Positions 44,755-54,568 of a stretch of DNA of 64,000 bases are shown here, in pieces. The DNA lies in NCBI GenBank assembly GCA_021234155.1, contig JAJEKV010000005.1:13013787-13077786 (forward strand), read 5' to 3'. The DNA comes from Isoetes taiwanensis. Taxonomy: Eukaryota; Streptophyta; Lycopodiopsida; Isoetales; Isoetaceae. Below the pieces are notes generated by a model. It saw nothing but the letters and a program-made list of their open reading frames with translations, was not told the origin of the DNA and made no database searches. The translations under genes and the position numbers were made by a program. Position 1 is the first letter of the stretch, and each line of letters opens with the position of its first letter.

Positions 44755-45296
44755 AGCCATTATATCTATAAATGCTTTTTACAAATTTTTGGTTGGAAAG
44801 AAAAAGATTTTAATCAAAAATAAGATTTTTATGAGAGGTTTTTTTCGCCAAGCCATTGTATGCAATATCTAAGTCACTAAAAATAGATAAAGAAGAGACG
44901 CGCTAGAGAGAGAATGTCAATTGTTCCTTCGCTCATAACTTGAGCTATAGAGATCAGATTCAGATGATCTTGGGCTCTTTGGAAAGCTTATATAGATTTT
45001 TATTGGCACATGATTTGTCCTAGATCTATCAAGATAATACCTGCTTTTTGTACTTTTCACTCCGGATACCTTTTTGCAAAGTGCATACCATGCAGAGTTG
45101 ATGGTAATATAGTTTTTATCATAATTTTTGAATCAGGACTCTATTTTGAGTGTTTTTTCTTGCATTGGAAAGCTCTCTCTAGGATATTTATGATGATGTA
45201 TAATATGCTCATGTTTGGTTAAGTTTTTTTGGGTCAAAACGGCAAATTTCCAGGCAGATTTGATAGGGTTTCAAACCCCACTAGTTGTTGAAACAT
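44755..45296 (+). repeat. Dispersed repeat, copy A (about 530 bp)
   Basis: It shares with 49,962-50,462 the words TGCTTTTTACAAATTTTT, AATCAAAAATAAGATTTTTAT, AGAGAGAGAATGTCAATTGT, CTCATAACTTGAGCTA, TCAGATTCAGATGATCTT, TTGGAAAGCTCTCTCT and CCCACTAGTTG, in the same order and orientation. The family is unknown and no open frame is conserved. Confidence 0.9.
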
Positions 45297-45316
45297 GATT
45301 TGCATAGTAACAAATC

Positions 45317-45343
45317 ATACTCTTTGCCCAGCTGACCATTCTG
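45317..45343. repeat. Perfect 11-bp-arm hairpin
   Basis: CCCAGCTGACC and GGTCAGCTGGG are separated by ATTCT. There is no T-run after it and no coding context, so no terminator role is claimed. Confidence 0.85.
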
Positions 45344-45372
45344 GTCAGCTGGGAAACTTGACAGAAAGTTGA

Positions 45373-45515
45373 AACTTTTTGTTTTGGTGTGTTATGGGAT
45401 TTGTGCTATATTTGATAGTTTATATGTTATTCATAAACTTGCCAATGTTTTTTAAATTTTTATTTCTTTTCTAAACCAAAAAAATAACATCTCCCATAAT
45501 ACACCAAAAGAACTG
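45373..45515. repeat. Inverted-repeat element with TTTTGGTGTGTTAT ends
   Basis: GTTTTGGTGTGTTATGGGA near 45,382 faces TCCCATAATACACCAAAAG near 45,495. The same end motif followed by GAGATGACATTTTCTTAG recurs at 50,600-50,680, matching the right half here in reverse. It behaves like a small fold-back or MITE-like element associated with the dispersed repeat. No target duplication was identified. Confidence 0.6.
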
Positions 45516-45519
45516 CACA

Positions 45520-46940
45520 GGCGGGATTAAAATCTCAGAGGATAATCATGATCTATTGAGTGGGACCACTAGCCTATGCGTAAGATAACATCCTTAAATA
45601 AATCTCAAAGATCAAATGTCGCATGGCAGGAACAAGCGAAGAACAATGGTAGGCCTTAGCAATTATATCTCAAGTTTCCTGGAGGATAGCAGCAACAAGA
45701 ATATCCAAGCCTTAAAAAACACACAATCTTCTTCGCTTCCAGATGGACCACAATAACCATCTTGACGCCAAGTGAAAGGCTTGGCTTCATAGCTTATTCC
45801 AAGTATCTGGATAAAAAGTCAAGAGCACTTGCTGACTTGTCAATGTGACATGAAAAAGAGAAAGCAGCCATACTTGTTGTCTCTCAGATAAAAATGAGAA
45901 AAAAAAAACTACTTACTTAACCTGCAAATGTAATGTAACATAAACATATCTGCATAAGTTTTGTGATTCTAAAAAGACATCAACTATATGCATGCACTCT
46001 TGCAACTGTAGGAGTCATTAATAATCCTTGGATTTAGCCATTTCCAAGGCATTTGAAAAAAGCCCGAATTTTTGGCCGAAGGGCATCCTATAGTCTAGCG
46101 AAATTGGATTTGATACAAATGAATTTACAAAGTTAATGAATCTAACTTGATGATGTGACGAAATGTGCATTTCGTTACTAGCCCAAAGACCATAAAAAAC
46201 GAATCAGGCCAGTCTTAGGCTTGAGAACTTTAATTAATGGCATAGAATAATACTTTAAGAAATAAAGATGTGTGTGTTCTTGATGGCTCTGTGCATCATT
46301 GCAGAAGAAAACGAGCACCGTTCTTGTGCCTCCAAGAGAAATGGGTCTGCTGCCATGGTGCATAGAACCTAAAAAATAAAATGCACATAAGATTTTGGTG
46401 CAAATTTAACATAAAATAACAACCCTATCAAATATAGCTCAAACCATTAAAGATTTGAGGCAACTCTACAGCTTTTTCTATTATAGTAAGAAGCAACTTT
46501 TCCTGTTATTGTGCTACATATTAATTCAACACGTGTGCTAGATTACAAATAAGGGCCAGATTCCACATGTGGCAGCAGCACTTCTCTTTGATATCTCAAC
46601 TTCCGGCTCCTTTTCTTTAGGGCAGCAACTCCCTGATTCCATAACGGCAGTGGCAGTTTGAAGCCAATTCAAAATAAACGTTTAAGATCTAGTTTTTAAA
46701 GGAATCTATGGCAAGATTTGTCTGGCACTTGATTCAAGTTTTAAAGGCCAGGGTATCACCCCTGTCACTTAAGCTAGTGTTTTGGAGTTAAAGCGGGAGC
46801 GTTTTTGGTTTTAGGAGTGTTTTGCTAATTGCTAAATGTTGCAATGGAATCAAAAGACAAGTCTTAGTTACGACGTGCCATCCTAAAATTGGTTCACGCA
46901 GAGCTGACGCACATCTAATTTCCTACGTCCCTAAGAAGCA
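45520..46940. other. No supported gene
   Basis: AT-rich DNA with only short frames. A minus frame at 46,363-46,178 has no recognisable motif. Confidence 0.4.
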
Positions 46941-46945
46941 ATCCA

Positions 46946-47148
46946 TAAGGGTGGTTTCCCATGGGCCACGGACCTCAAGGTTTTCTTGAGGTCCAGATCA
47001 AAGCGTGCAGGTTCCCGTGGGCACCTCAACCTCAAAGACTCAGGTTTTTGACCTGAATCAGAAGTAATCACCAAGCATTTCTTATTGCTCAGGTTTTTGA
47101 CCTGGACCCAAATTTTCAGGTCGCCAATCACATGGGAAAGCACCCTAA
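46946..47148. mobile_element. Tourist-like (PIF/Harbinger) MITE with TAA duplication
   Basis: A 197-bp element at 46,949-47,145 starts GGGTGGTTTCCCATGG and ends CATGGGAAAGCACCC. The terminal inverted repeats of about 15 bp match at all but one or two positions, and the element is flanked on both sides by TAA (46,946-46,948 and 47,146-47,148). TAA/TTA duplications and G-starting TIRs are the hallmark of Tourist MITEs mobilised by PIF/Harbinger transposases. Internal CTCAGGTTTTTGACCTG words occur twice, and CCTCAAGG...CTTGAGG can pair near the left end. No coding capacity. Confidence 0.85.
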
Positions 47149-48130
47149 TGCCCCGATACTTTGTTTACCTTGCACATATCAACACATATCAACACATATG
47201 TGCGATTAAAAAACCGTAAAAGGAATGCCATTCCGACTAGAAACGCGGCAAGGAAAACTAATAAAATATGCCACGTAGACGAGGGGAAAATTGATACGGA
47301 GACACTTTCTTCAGATGTATATTCTTGGAAGCTCGTTAGACCGGCTATGGATCGATGAATCTTCATTTACCGGAGGTTTGAGCTCTACTCTTTCACTTCT
47401 CGTAGTTCTATCCTTTATGGGCGTTCGTTTTTCTTATTGTTGCGACTTTGTATGGCAATTGGGAGAAAATTATATCTTGTTTCGATAGGCGAAGTTTTAG
47501 GGAAAACGAGTTCTTATTAGTTTTATGAAGTATCTGCTTTTGTCTGATAAATTTTCTTTAGTTTCTTACCCTTTTTTTGCTAGTTTTCACGATGAAGAGA
47601 TAGATGACTTGTATTTTACGACTATAAGCCTGTAGGTAGTGTAGGCCTTATGGACTCGAAGGCGTTTTAGTTGAAGCAATTTGCTATTGTAAACTAGTTT
47701 TGCCAGCATTATCATTTTCCTTCGGCTGACCTTTGTAAGGGACTTTTGATGCACTACTATTTGCTAGGGAAAAAAAACAGAACTTAGAGGTCCTTTAAGT
47801 AAGCAGCCTGAATTTAAAGGTCCTTTAAGTAAACAATCTTCTGCCTTATCCAATTATTTTTACGTGTTACCACAGGGCCATTTTAAAGTCTGTAATTAAG
47901 GTAATTAGCCACATCATTGTCTTATGCCTTGTTCTAAGTAATAACTTGTCGTTCTCAAGGAAACAACTGAATGGGGTTATGAAATAAAAAGGGTACGGAG
48001 TACAGATCCTGTATGGTGTACATTTTGTTGGTCATTAAATGGTACTAATGCTTGGCTTTCATTAACATATAGTAATGAGGAATCTTATGATGGGATTATC
48101 ATAGCATATCTTGGGGATAAAGAGGCTGAA
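47149..48130 (+). promoter_or_regulatory. Upstream region of the intact small gene
   Basis: This stretch lies between the MITE and the start codon at 48,137. It has no long frame of its own and probably holds the promoter and 5' untranslated region, perhaps including a leader intron. I cannot place a TATA box or transcription start with confidence. Confidence 0.3.
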
Positions 48131-48136
48131 GTAATA

Positions 48137-48547
48137 ATGTCAAGGCCTATGGCATTGGCATTGGTGGTCATGATTTTAATCCTAACCTCACAAACAGAAT
48201 GGAAGCAACAACCAGAACAAGAGCAGCCTTTACCTACCGTTCCAAAGCTACAACACATCTCATCAAACCACCAATTCAAAGAGCAGGTAAGGTTCTGTTT
48301 TGTGAGGAAATGGTGAAGTAAATAGTGCAGTTGTCCTGGCATATGCTCAATGATGATCGAGTCAATAAGCTTCCAAGTCCAACTGACTGATGTTATTTTG
48401 CATCAGATTATCTTATTCCAGGAGAAGCAAATTCATTCTCTGACAGAGCTTGTGAAAGGTTTACAAAATCAGTTACATATGTGCCAAGAGAGTCTTGCTG
48501 ACAATAGCACAGGACCAGTGCCAAGCATGCAAGACGAGGTGGTATAG
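48137..48547 (+). CDS. Small single-pass membrane protein, two exons, intact
   Basis: Exon 1 is 48,137-48,286 (50 codons) and ends at GAGCAG/GTAAGG. Exon 2 is 48,407-48,547 after a CATCAG acceptor and ends with TAG. The intron is 120 bp and phase 0. The 96-residue product starts MSRPMALALVVMILILTSQT, a signal-anchor-like hydrophobic helix at residues 5-18. EWKQQ follows, then a Gln/Pro-rich linker. The coiled coil is FKEQIILFQEKQIHSLTELV plus KGLQNQLHMC at about residues 47-76. A more downstream acceptor (48,421) would drop IILFQ in frame. I prefer the upstream one because KE-IIL-QE-I--L-ELV--L--QL--C is, as I recall it, the conserved core of an uncharacterised land-plant family of about 100 residues with an N-terminal MxRP...TSQxEWKQQ segment. 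No stops or shifts are present. It is the only gene here that looks functional, and it lies between two copies of the dispersed repeat. Function unknown. Confidence 0.72.
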
Positions 48548-49960
48548 ATAAGTCCAGCCGATATACTTTAAGAGGAAAATGTAGCAACAGTGACCAATTT
48601 CTTCTAGTCTCAACAGGTGTCTAGAATAAGCACTTTTCTTTTTTTATGGTGCTGTGGTACAGCTGAAAGAAAGCTTTTAAGTGTCGTGCGAGCTGGCTTT
48701 GTGATTGATTGGGTGAAGCTTCATGTTTGATTGCTCACCCAATTGTATATGCCTGTATAAGAAGGATGTTTTGTATATTGGATGATCCATTTTTTCTTAA
48801 ATCCCAATAGATTATATGGAGCATGTACTTAAGAGATTGAATTTTCACTGTCCAGTTAATGACATCATGAACAAGAGGAAGTACTAAACGAGTTGTGCAA
48901 ATCGTCAATGGCTTTGGTTAGGAGCTTGGATCCTTGAAAAAGTAGCTCGTAGATCAGCATGTGCCACAAGAGAAGGCAAAACTTACTGGTTTTTATTTCA
49001 TTAGGGCCAAAAAACCCCTTTTCTTTAATTGATTGGTTGTCTCCTGAACCTGTTGATATTGATATTGAGGACCATAGATGATGGAAGCTTTATCAATGTC
49101 ATAGTTGGCCGTTATATTTTTTGGTGGTGCAATTTTAGTCTGCCACTTACAACAGTTTACCAGTCTGTTACCAGTTGAACATGCATATAATTGTTGACGA
49201 GTTTGACGTGACATTCTCAACTATGGTATTATTGGAGTAAGTTGTGTGATCCAGCAATGGGCTGCGCCTGGGTGCCATTAGGGTGAAATCACACTTGCGC
49301 CCAAGCCCAAACCAATAAAAAATTGAAAAGGCACCTAGAGCTAGTCCAAACCCAAGATTTGAATTTATCAGACAAATTTATTTTGTGTCTGTGTAGCAAA
49401 AAATAATGCATGCCAAAACTTTAGATGGGCAATATACTGTCCAAAACTTTAATGCATGGCAAAGGCCACGTCATACTTTAGGCTTTAATGGCAAATGTTT
49501 GGATTTGGGCAGAAGTGTGATTCCAACCTTAGTCGCAGCATTCACGGGGCAAATAGGGGTAAGCTGTAAACAATTTTTTAGTAACAAGATGCAGCATGTG
49601 GCAATAAGACATGGATGCAAAATATAATGGATTCCTTCCCTACATATCATTTCTCAATAATAAGTGCAAGAAATTAATTGCAATGGCCTTTTCACTTTTC
49701 AGATTGACTTGATGCAAAAGCCCTAGCTTCTTGCTTTGTGATGGATTTCTTAGTAAGAATTTGAAGAGTGACTACATTCTAATGCTCAAGTAGTCTAAAA
49801 CTTATTTATGGTATCATGAAGATGGAGAATTGACAACTTTTAATGTTCATTTTATATCTCATAACATTGGAATCAAAATTCAAATGGGATGAAGAACAAA
49901 CTTGCATTTAGATAGATGTACATACATGACAATGTCGCAAAGGGGAGATTACGTTTGCAA
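48548..49960. other. No supported gene; 3' side of the intact gene
   Basis: The first few hundred bases probably hold the 3' untranslated region. Beyond that only short frames occur (for example plus 49,406-49,627), none recognisable. Confidence 0.4.
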
Positions 49961-49961
49961 A

Positions 49962-50462
49962 TGCTTTTTACAAATTTTTTGTTGAAAAAAAATGTTTTAA
50001 TCAAAAATAAGATTTTTATCAGAGGTACTTTTTTAGCAAACAATTGTATATAATATCTAATTGACTAAAAATAGATAAAGAGGAGGCACTAGAGAGAGAA
50101 TGTCAATTGTTTCTACGCTCATAACTTGAGCTACAGAGGTCAGATTCAGATGATCTTAGGCTCTTTGGAAAGCTTATGTAGAGAGCTTGGTATATGATTT
50201 GACTCAGATCTATCAAGATAGATACCTGCTTTTTATACTTTTCAATTCAGATATCGCTTTGCAAAGTGCATGCCATGGAGATTTGATGGTAATATGGTTT
50301 TTATCATAATTTTTGAATTCAGACTTCCTTTTGACTGTTTTTTATTGCGTTGGAAAGCTCTCTCTGGGTTCTTTCTAAATGCTCATATTTGGTTAAGTTT
50401 TCTGGGCTAAAATATAGTAAATTTCTGGGCGGATTTGGTAGGACTTCACATCCCACTAGTTG
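49962..50462 (+). repeat. Dispersed repeat, copy B (about 500 bp)
   Basis: It is collinear with 44,755-45,296 and in the same orientation. It ends with the same CCCACTAGTTG. It is followed at 50,595-50,680 by the GTTTTGGTGTGTTAT element that also follows copy A, so the duplicated unit is larger than the clearly alignable part. Confidence 0.9.
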
Positions 50463-51108
50463 ATTCTCTGCCCAAATAATTATTCTGTTCATGTCCTTTG
50501 TCTTGCATCATTGTAGTGCAGTAAGCTTTTATGAAAATATTGAAGAGATAATGTTATCGTGGCCGCATTTGGTATCTGAAAAAAAAAATTGAAACCTTTT
50601 GTTTTGGTGTGTTATAGGAGATGACATTTTCTTAGTTTGAAAAAAAAAATAAAAACTCAAAAAACATTGGTAAGAGTAAAATGTTGTGATTAGTAGGATA
50701 GGAGGAATTTAGAAATAGAAATCTTTGATGAGGTCCTCATTGCATTTGAGATAAATATTTCTTAAGAAAAAAGCTATTGGCAATGAGGTAGATATTTGTT
50801 AAGAAAAACAGTTAAAGAGCAAATAATTTGAATCATCATAATATCTCCACCCCCTACATGCATTCATAGTGTTGACCGTATATGCATAACGGGGACCATC
50901 TGCTTTAAACCCATAACATGGGATTAATCACTTCATCCATGTATTCTTATAATGCTAACCATTCCTGAATATTCCAGCCCATATTCTCAATGGACAAAGC
51001 ATGAACCCTCGTTTCAAAATCAAAATGGGGTCAAACCCCAATTTTCACATTACACTACGATTCTTCTATCATAGTCATGAAATCAATGATAAGCCAACCA
51101 AGGAAACC

Positions 51109-51250
51109 AACACTTGGCTACTCAAGACAGAAAATAAGACAAGTGCTACACGAAGAACAAAAGAAATGGGAAACCAACACTTGGCTAACACTTGGCTACT
51201 CATGACAGAAAATAAGACAAGTGCCACACGAAGAACAAAACAACAGAAGA
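51109..51250. repeat. Tandem duplication, 78-bp unit
   Basis: AACACTTGGCTACTCA, GACAGAAAATAAGACAAGTG and CACGAAGAACAAAA occur from 51,109 and again from 51,187, with few differences. Confidence 0.9.
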
Positions 51251-51267
51251 GATTTGGAATGTAAGAA

Positions 51268-51345
51268 GATGAAAGCATGGGGATTTGAACCACCCCACCA
51301 AGTTGAATCGGTACCAAAATGCTAATACCAACTATACCAAAAGGC
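51268..51345 (-). repeat. tRNA-like, SINE-type Pol III promoter remnant
   Basis: On the minus strand, TATAGTTGGTATTAGC (51,336-51,321) resembles an A box. GGTTCAAATCC (51,291-51,281) is a perfect B box, 45 bases downstream, and lies in a TGGGG...CCCCA stem like a T-arm. A 23-bp duplication of the A-box part precedes it (51,336-51,358). A second B-box-like GGTTCGACTCC in a GGGG...CCCC context lies at 51,618-51,608 on the same strand. These look like heads of tRNA-derived SINEs or decayed tRNA pseudogenes. No complete cloverleaf can be drawn. Confidence 0.4.
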
Positions 51346-51359
51346 TAATACCAACTGCA

Positions 51360-52010
51360 CACTTGCTTAAGAACACAAAGAGAAGATGCAATGAAAATGT
51401 TTTGGGGTGTTCTAAATTTTTTTTGGACTATTGGATGCAAGCATATTACACAACATATTCCATCTCATCAAATTTCGGCCCTTGAATGCAAGTCAAGATG
51501 GGGTCAAATCCATCCTATTTGACTTATCCCTTAGAGCCATTCCATGGTTATATATCCTAGAAGCATAATTTGGGTCACATAAAGCATATAAATTACAATG
51601 AGCCTGGGGAGTCGAACCCCAATATAAATTCCCATGCTCATCCAAACATAGCAGGCATCCCACAAAAGGGATGCTTGTTATGCCGAGGGGCCGAAGCCCA
51701 CTAAGACATCAAACAAGTTAGTCCTATTTATCAAACATCAATCAAAAGTGACATCATAATGGTCCCTAACCAATTTCAGTTTAATCATAATCATTAACAA
51801 ACCATTCCCACAACCAGCATAACCACAATTATATATTAACTCAAAACAGACTTTACAATGTTGAAGGACACTCAACTAGGTGAACGAAGTCGAGCTCCCC
51901 AACACCAAGGTGCTCCTGCAAGCACTACAACACAGATCCAGATCAACCTCCATGAACTTCATATACAAATAAGAAACTAACAAAACATAAACACCAAAAC
52001 ATGTAACCAA
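51360..52010. other. No supported gene
   Basis: Apart from the B-box-like sequence near 51,610 and the inverted pair GCATCCC/GGGATGC at 51,655-51,675, I see nothing recognisable. Confidence 0.4.
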
Positions 52011-53115
52011 ACTAGTTCATAGCCGAGCCACTTTGCGCATGCCGTATCACCGCATCTAATTGACGTATCTCCTACACAAGTAATGCCCTTGCAAGACTTA
52101 TATGAGAATGCAATATGTGCAATTCAGAAACAGGCACACCCAAATGCTCCCACTCCACAACAGATATAGCACTGTCAATGGACATGTAGATTTCCCTAAG
52201 CTGCCGCCTAAGCACACGCAGTGATGCCGCAATCCTATGCACCTCAGTCCCAACCTGAATAACGTTATTAACAAACTTCTAAGCGGAGAACGTTGCCTCT
52301 GGTTCAGCTGAATACACAACCGGGTCGGGATGGGATGCATCTACGGCAGGAAATGAAAGACTCGGGCAAGGACACAACAGGCTCATCCATGCCAACAACT
52401 GGTTCCAGATCAGTCTCCATGACTCTTGCAATTATACAACAAACAAAAGCATGAAAACAAAGAAACTGAATTGTACAACCAACACCCAAGCAAGTTCATC
52501 AGCCAACAGCCATGGTACGATCACCCTTGTGCACAGGGATATAATCTATGTCAGGCTCAAGTATCACGACATCAGGGCTATCTACACTATAAGAAGCATC
52601 ATGTATATCCTCAAAATTATTATCTTCCTCATCAGCAGGAATAACATCATCCCAATAATGCCTTGCGCCCAGGCCCATTCTTCTCCACGGGCACAAAGCC
52701 TGCTGGCAAACCAAATAGAATCGTCCTCATGTTGGACGGCATGCAGTGACTAGAGTTCAGCAGCACTATCTAGGCAGCCCGAACACGATGCTCATTGATA
52801 TGAGCCATGTTTGAAGGGATGATCCAGGAAGTAGACAAGGTAAATTCTCCAGATTGAATCATCGTAGCCAAGGTATACAATAGACTAGCAGTCAACCTAC
52901 GATTCCCATGAACCATCATTCAATTATTTTAAGAATATGTCTTAATTTTGAGAGTTTTTTTTCCGCGCAGCGTCCGTCGCTTTTTGGCATTTTTTCCTTC
53001 CGTCCCTTTTTTTCTCTTCTCGTCCGTGCCCATTATTTTCTTGAAAACTTTCCCCCTAATTTATTCACTTCCTTTTCTTTTTCCTCACACTCCCCTGCAT
53101 CCCGCTCTCATCCAG

Positions 53116-53220
53116 CGGCGCCTTCGGGCTATGGCGCTGTTTCTTCATGCTATGGCGCCGTTTCTTCCGGCTATGGCGCCTGTTCTGCAGAATATGGCCT
53201 CTACACGCTATGGCGCCTGC
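53116..53220 (+). repeat. Tandem repeat with CTATGGCGCC core inside element 2
   Basis: Five imperfect units of about 19-27 bp carry GGCTATGGCGCTGTTTCTTC, TGCTATGGCGCCGTTTCTTC, GGCTATGGCGCCTGTTCTGC and CGCTATGGCGCCTGC. They are in frame with each other in places (GYGAVSS-like), but no real gene is supported. GGCGCC words link this element to the palindrome-rich element 1. Confidence 0.8.
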
Positions 53221-53495
53221 TTCGACCATTTCGACTGAGGCAAGGAAGGAGATACATTCCAGCTGAGTAAGACTTCCCATTCTGGTTGACCTAAGGTACA
53301 ACTTATTTCGGTATGGAGGTAATAAAGGAGATGGTCCAAATGTTGTCTACTGGCTTGTTTAGCCATAGATTCGTAGCTTAGTTTCTTTCTGAGGCTTGTG
53401 CAGCTCTTATCTATTTCGGATGCAGGATACAGAAGCATCTCTATCCTATTTCGGTCCAAAAGACAGAGCAGTTCTTAGCTATTTTGGATGCAAGG

Positions 53496-53605
53496 AAATC
53501 GATTATTGTGCATGCCTTTTCTTTGGATTTTATCTACAAGATTTATTGCTAGGGAATTGATTATTGTGCATGCCTTTTCTTTGGGTCTTATCTACAAGAT
53601 TTATT
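53496..53605 (+). repeat. Tandem duplication, about 60-bp unit, inside element 2
   Basis: GATTATTGTGCATGCC, TTTTCTTTGG and CTACAAGATTTATTGCT occur twice in succession with two or three differences. A smaller duplication (GACAAAATGTTCT, GTGG, CTAAATTG) follows at 53,800-53,865. Confidence 0.85.
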
Positions 53606-53683
53606 GCTGCTTTCACTTCTAGGTTATTGAATTTGGCTTATTAGGCATCGAAACACCAAGGAGCTTCTATTTTTTATAGAACC

Positions 53684-53760
53684 CTGGAGTTATTTGGAGT
53701 TTTTGATGGGCATAACAGGACTGAGGCCGCTGTGAATTCCTTTTACAACAGGTTTCTTCA
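53684..53760 (+). pseudogene. Captured PP2C phosphatase exon fragment (in element 2)
   Basis: One frame reads LELFGVFDGHNRTEAAVNSF starting at 53,684. FGVFDGHN followed by small residues is the metal-binding DGH motif of protein phosphatase 2C. A plant subgroup has DGHN in place of the more common DGHG. Only about 25 codons are recognisable, and no other PP2C motif is visible in the element. Host exons inside a short TIR element suggest transduplication, as in Pack-type transposons. The short length leaves some chance of coincidence. Confidence 0.5.
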
Positions 53761-54514
53761 AAAGTTAAATTGCTGGTTGGAGTAGATTATCATGGAATCA
53801 TGACAAAATGTTCTCTGTGGTTGCTAAATTGTGACAAAATGTTCTTCGTGGTCTGCTAAATTGTAAACTGCTATTGCTTTAGTTCTTTGGAAGGTCTTGG
53901 TAGAGTTATTAAACTAGAGCACATGCCCAGTATGTTGGCTGACAATTAAATGAAAATCAGCTGTTGCAACTATGGAAACTAGCGAGAAACATCTGCAGCC
54001 AAAGATATTGGAGCCAAGCTTAGTGAAGAAGCTGCCCAACCGTGCAGATGAGGATAACTGGAGATGCAGTATGAACTTTATTTGTTGTCCACATCATGTG
54101 AAATTGCGCCACTTTTGTCACAATTTTCTATTTCAAAGCATTTTAGAGGACGTCTTCTTTATTAATTGTATAGATATCCAGCTCTATTTGCCTAAAATAT
54201 CATAACTCCAAATTTAAGATTGTTAAAATTATGTGAATATTTGGAGTAATTTTATTTTTACATATTGTTATATATGCTTGATTTCGATAAGTAAATGATT
54301 ATTTCTTATGTGATGTCAATAAAAAAAATTGTTATTTCAAGTATATTTATTGTTTTAATGCTATACGATCTATCGATGTAATTTCAAGAAAACAAGTCCT
54401 TTTTGTGCCTTATTTAAAGTAAATACAAATAATTAACCAAATATGCAACATACACTACGCTTTCTAAATACAAAAAATAGAATAAGAAAACACTAGATGC
54501 TCTAAAAATAACGC

Positions 54515-54568
54515 TTATTTGGCGCGATTTTGGAATAGACATAATCCCAAAATAATTGAATGATGGTT
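54515..54568 (-). repeat. Terminal repeat, element 2, right end
   Basis: On the minus strand the sequence runs AACCATCATTC ... GGGATTATGTCTATTCCAAA then ATCGCGCCAAATAAGC. The corresponding end of element 1 at 20,338-20,390 is nearly identical over more than 50 bases (differences at AAATT/TATTTT and CCGTATAAG/CCAAATAAG). Confidence 0.88.

Noticed and set aside
45317..45343. Rho-independent terminator
   Set aside because: The hairpin lacks a T-run and the DNA is eukaryotic.
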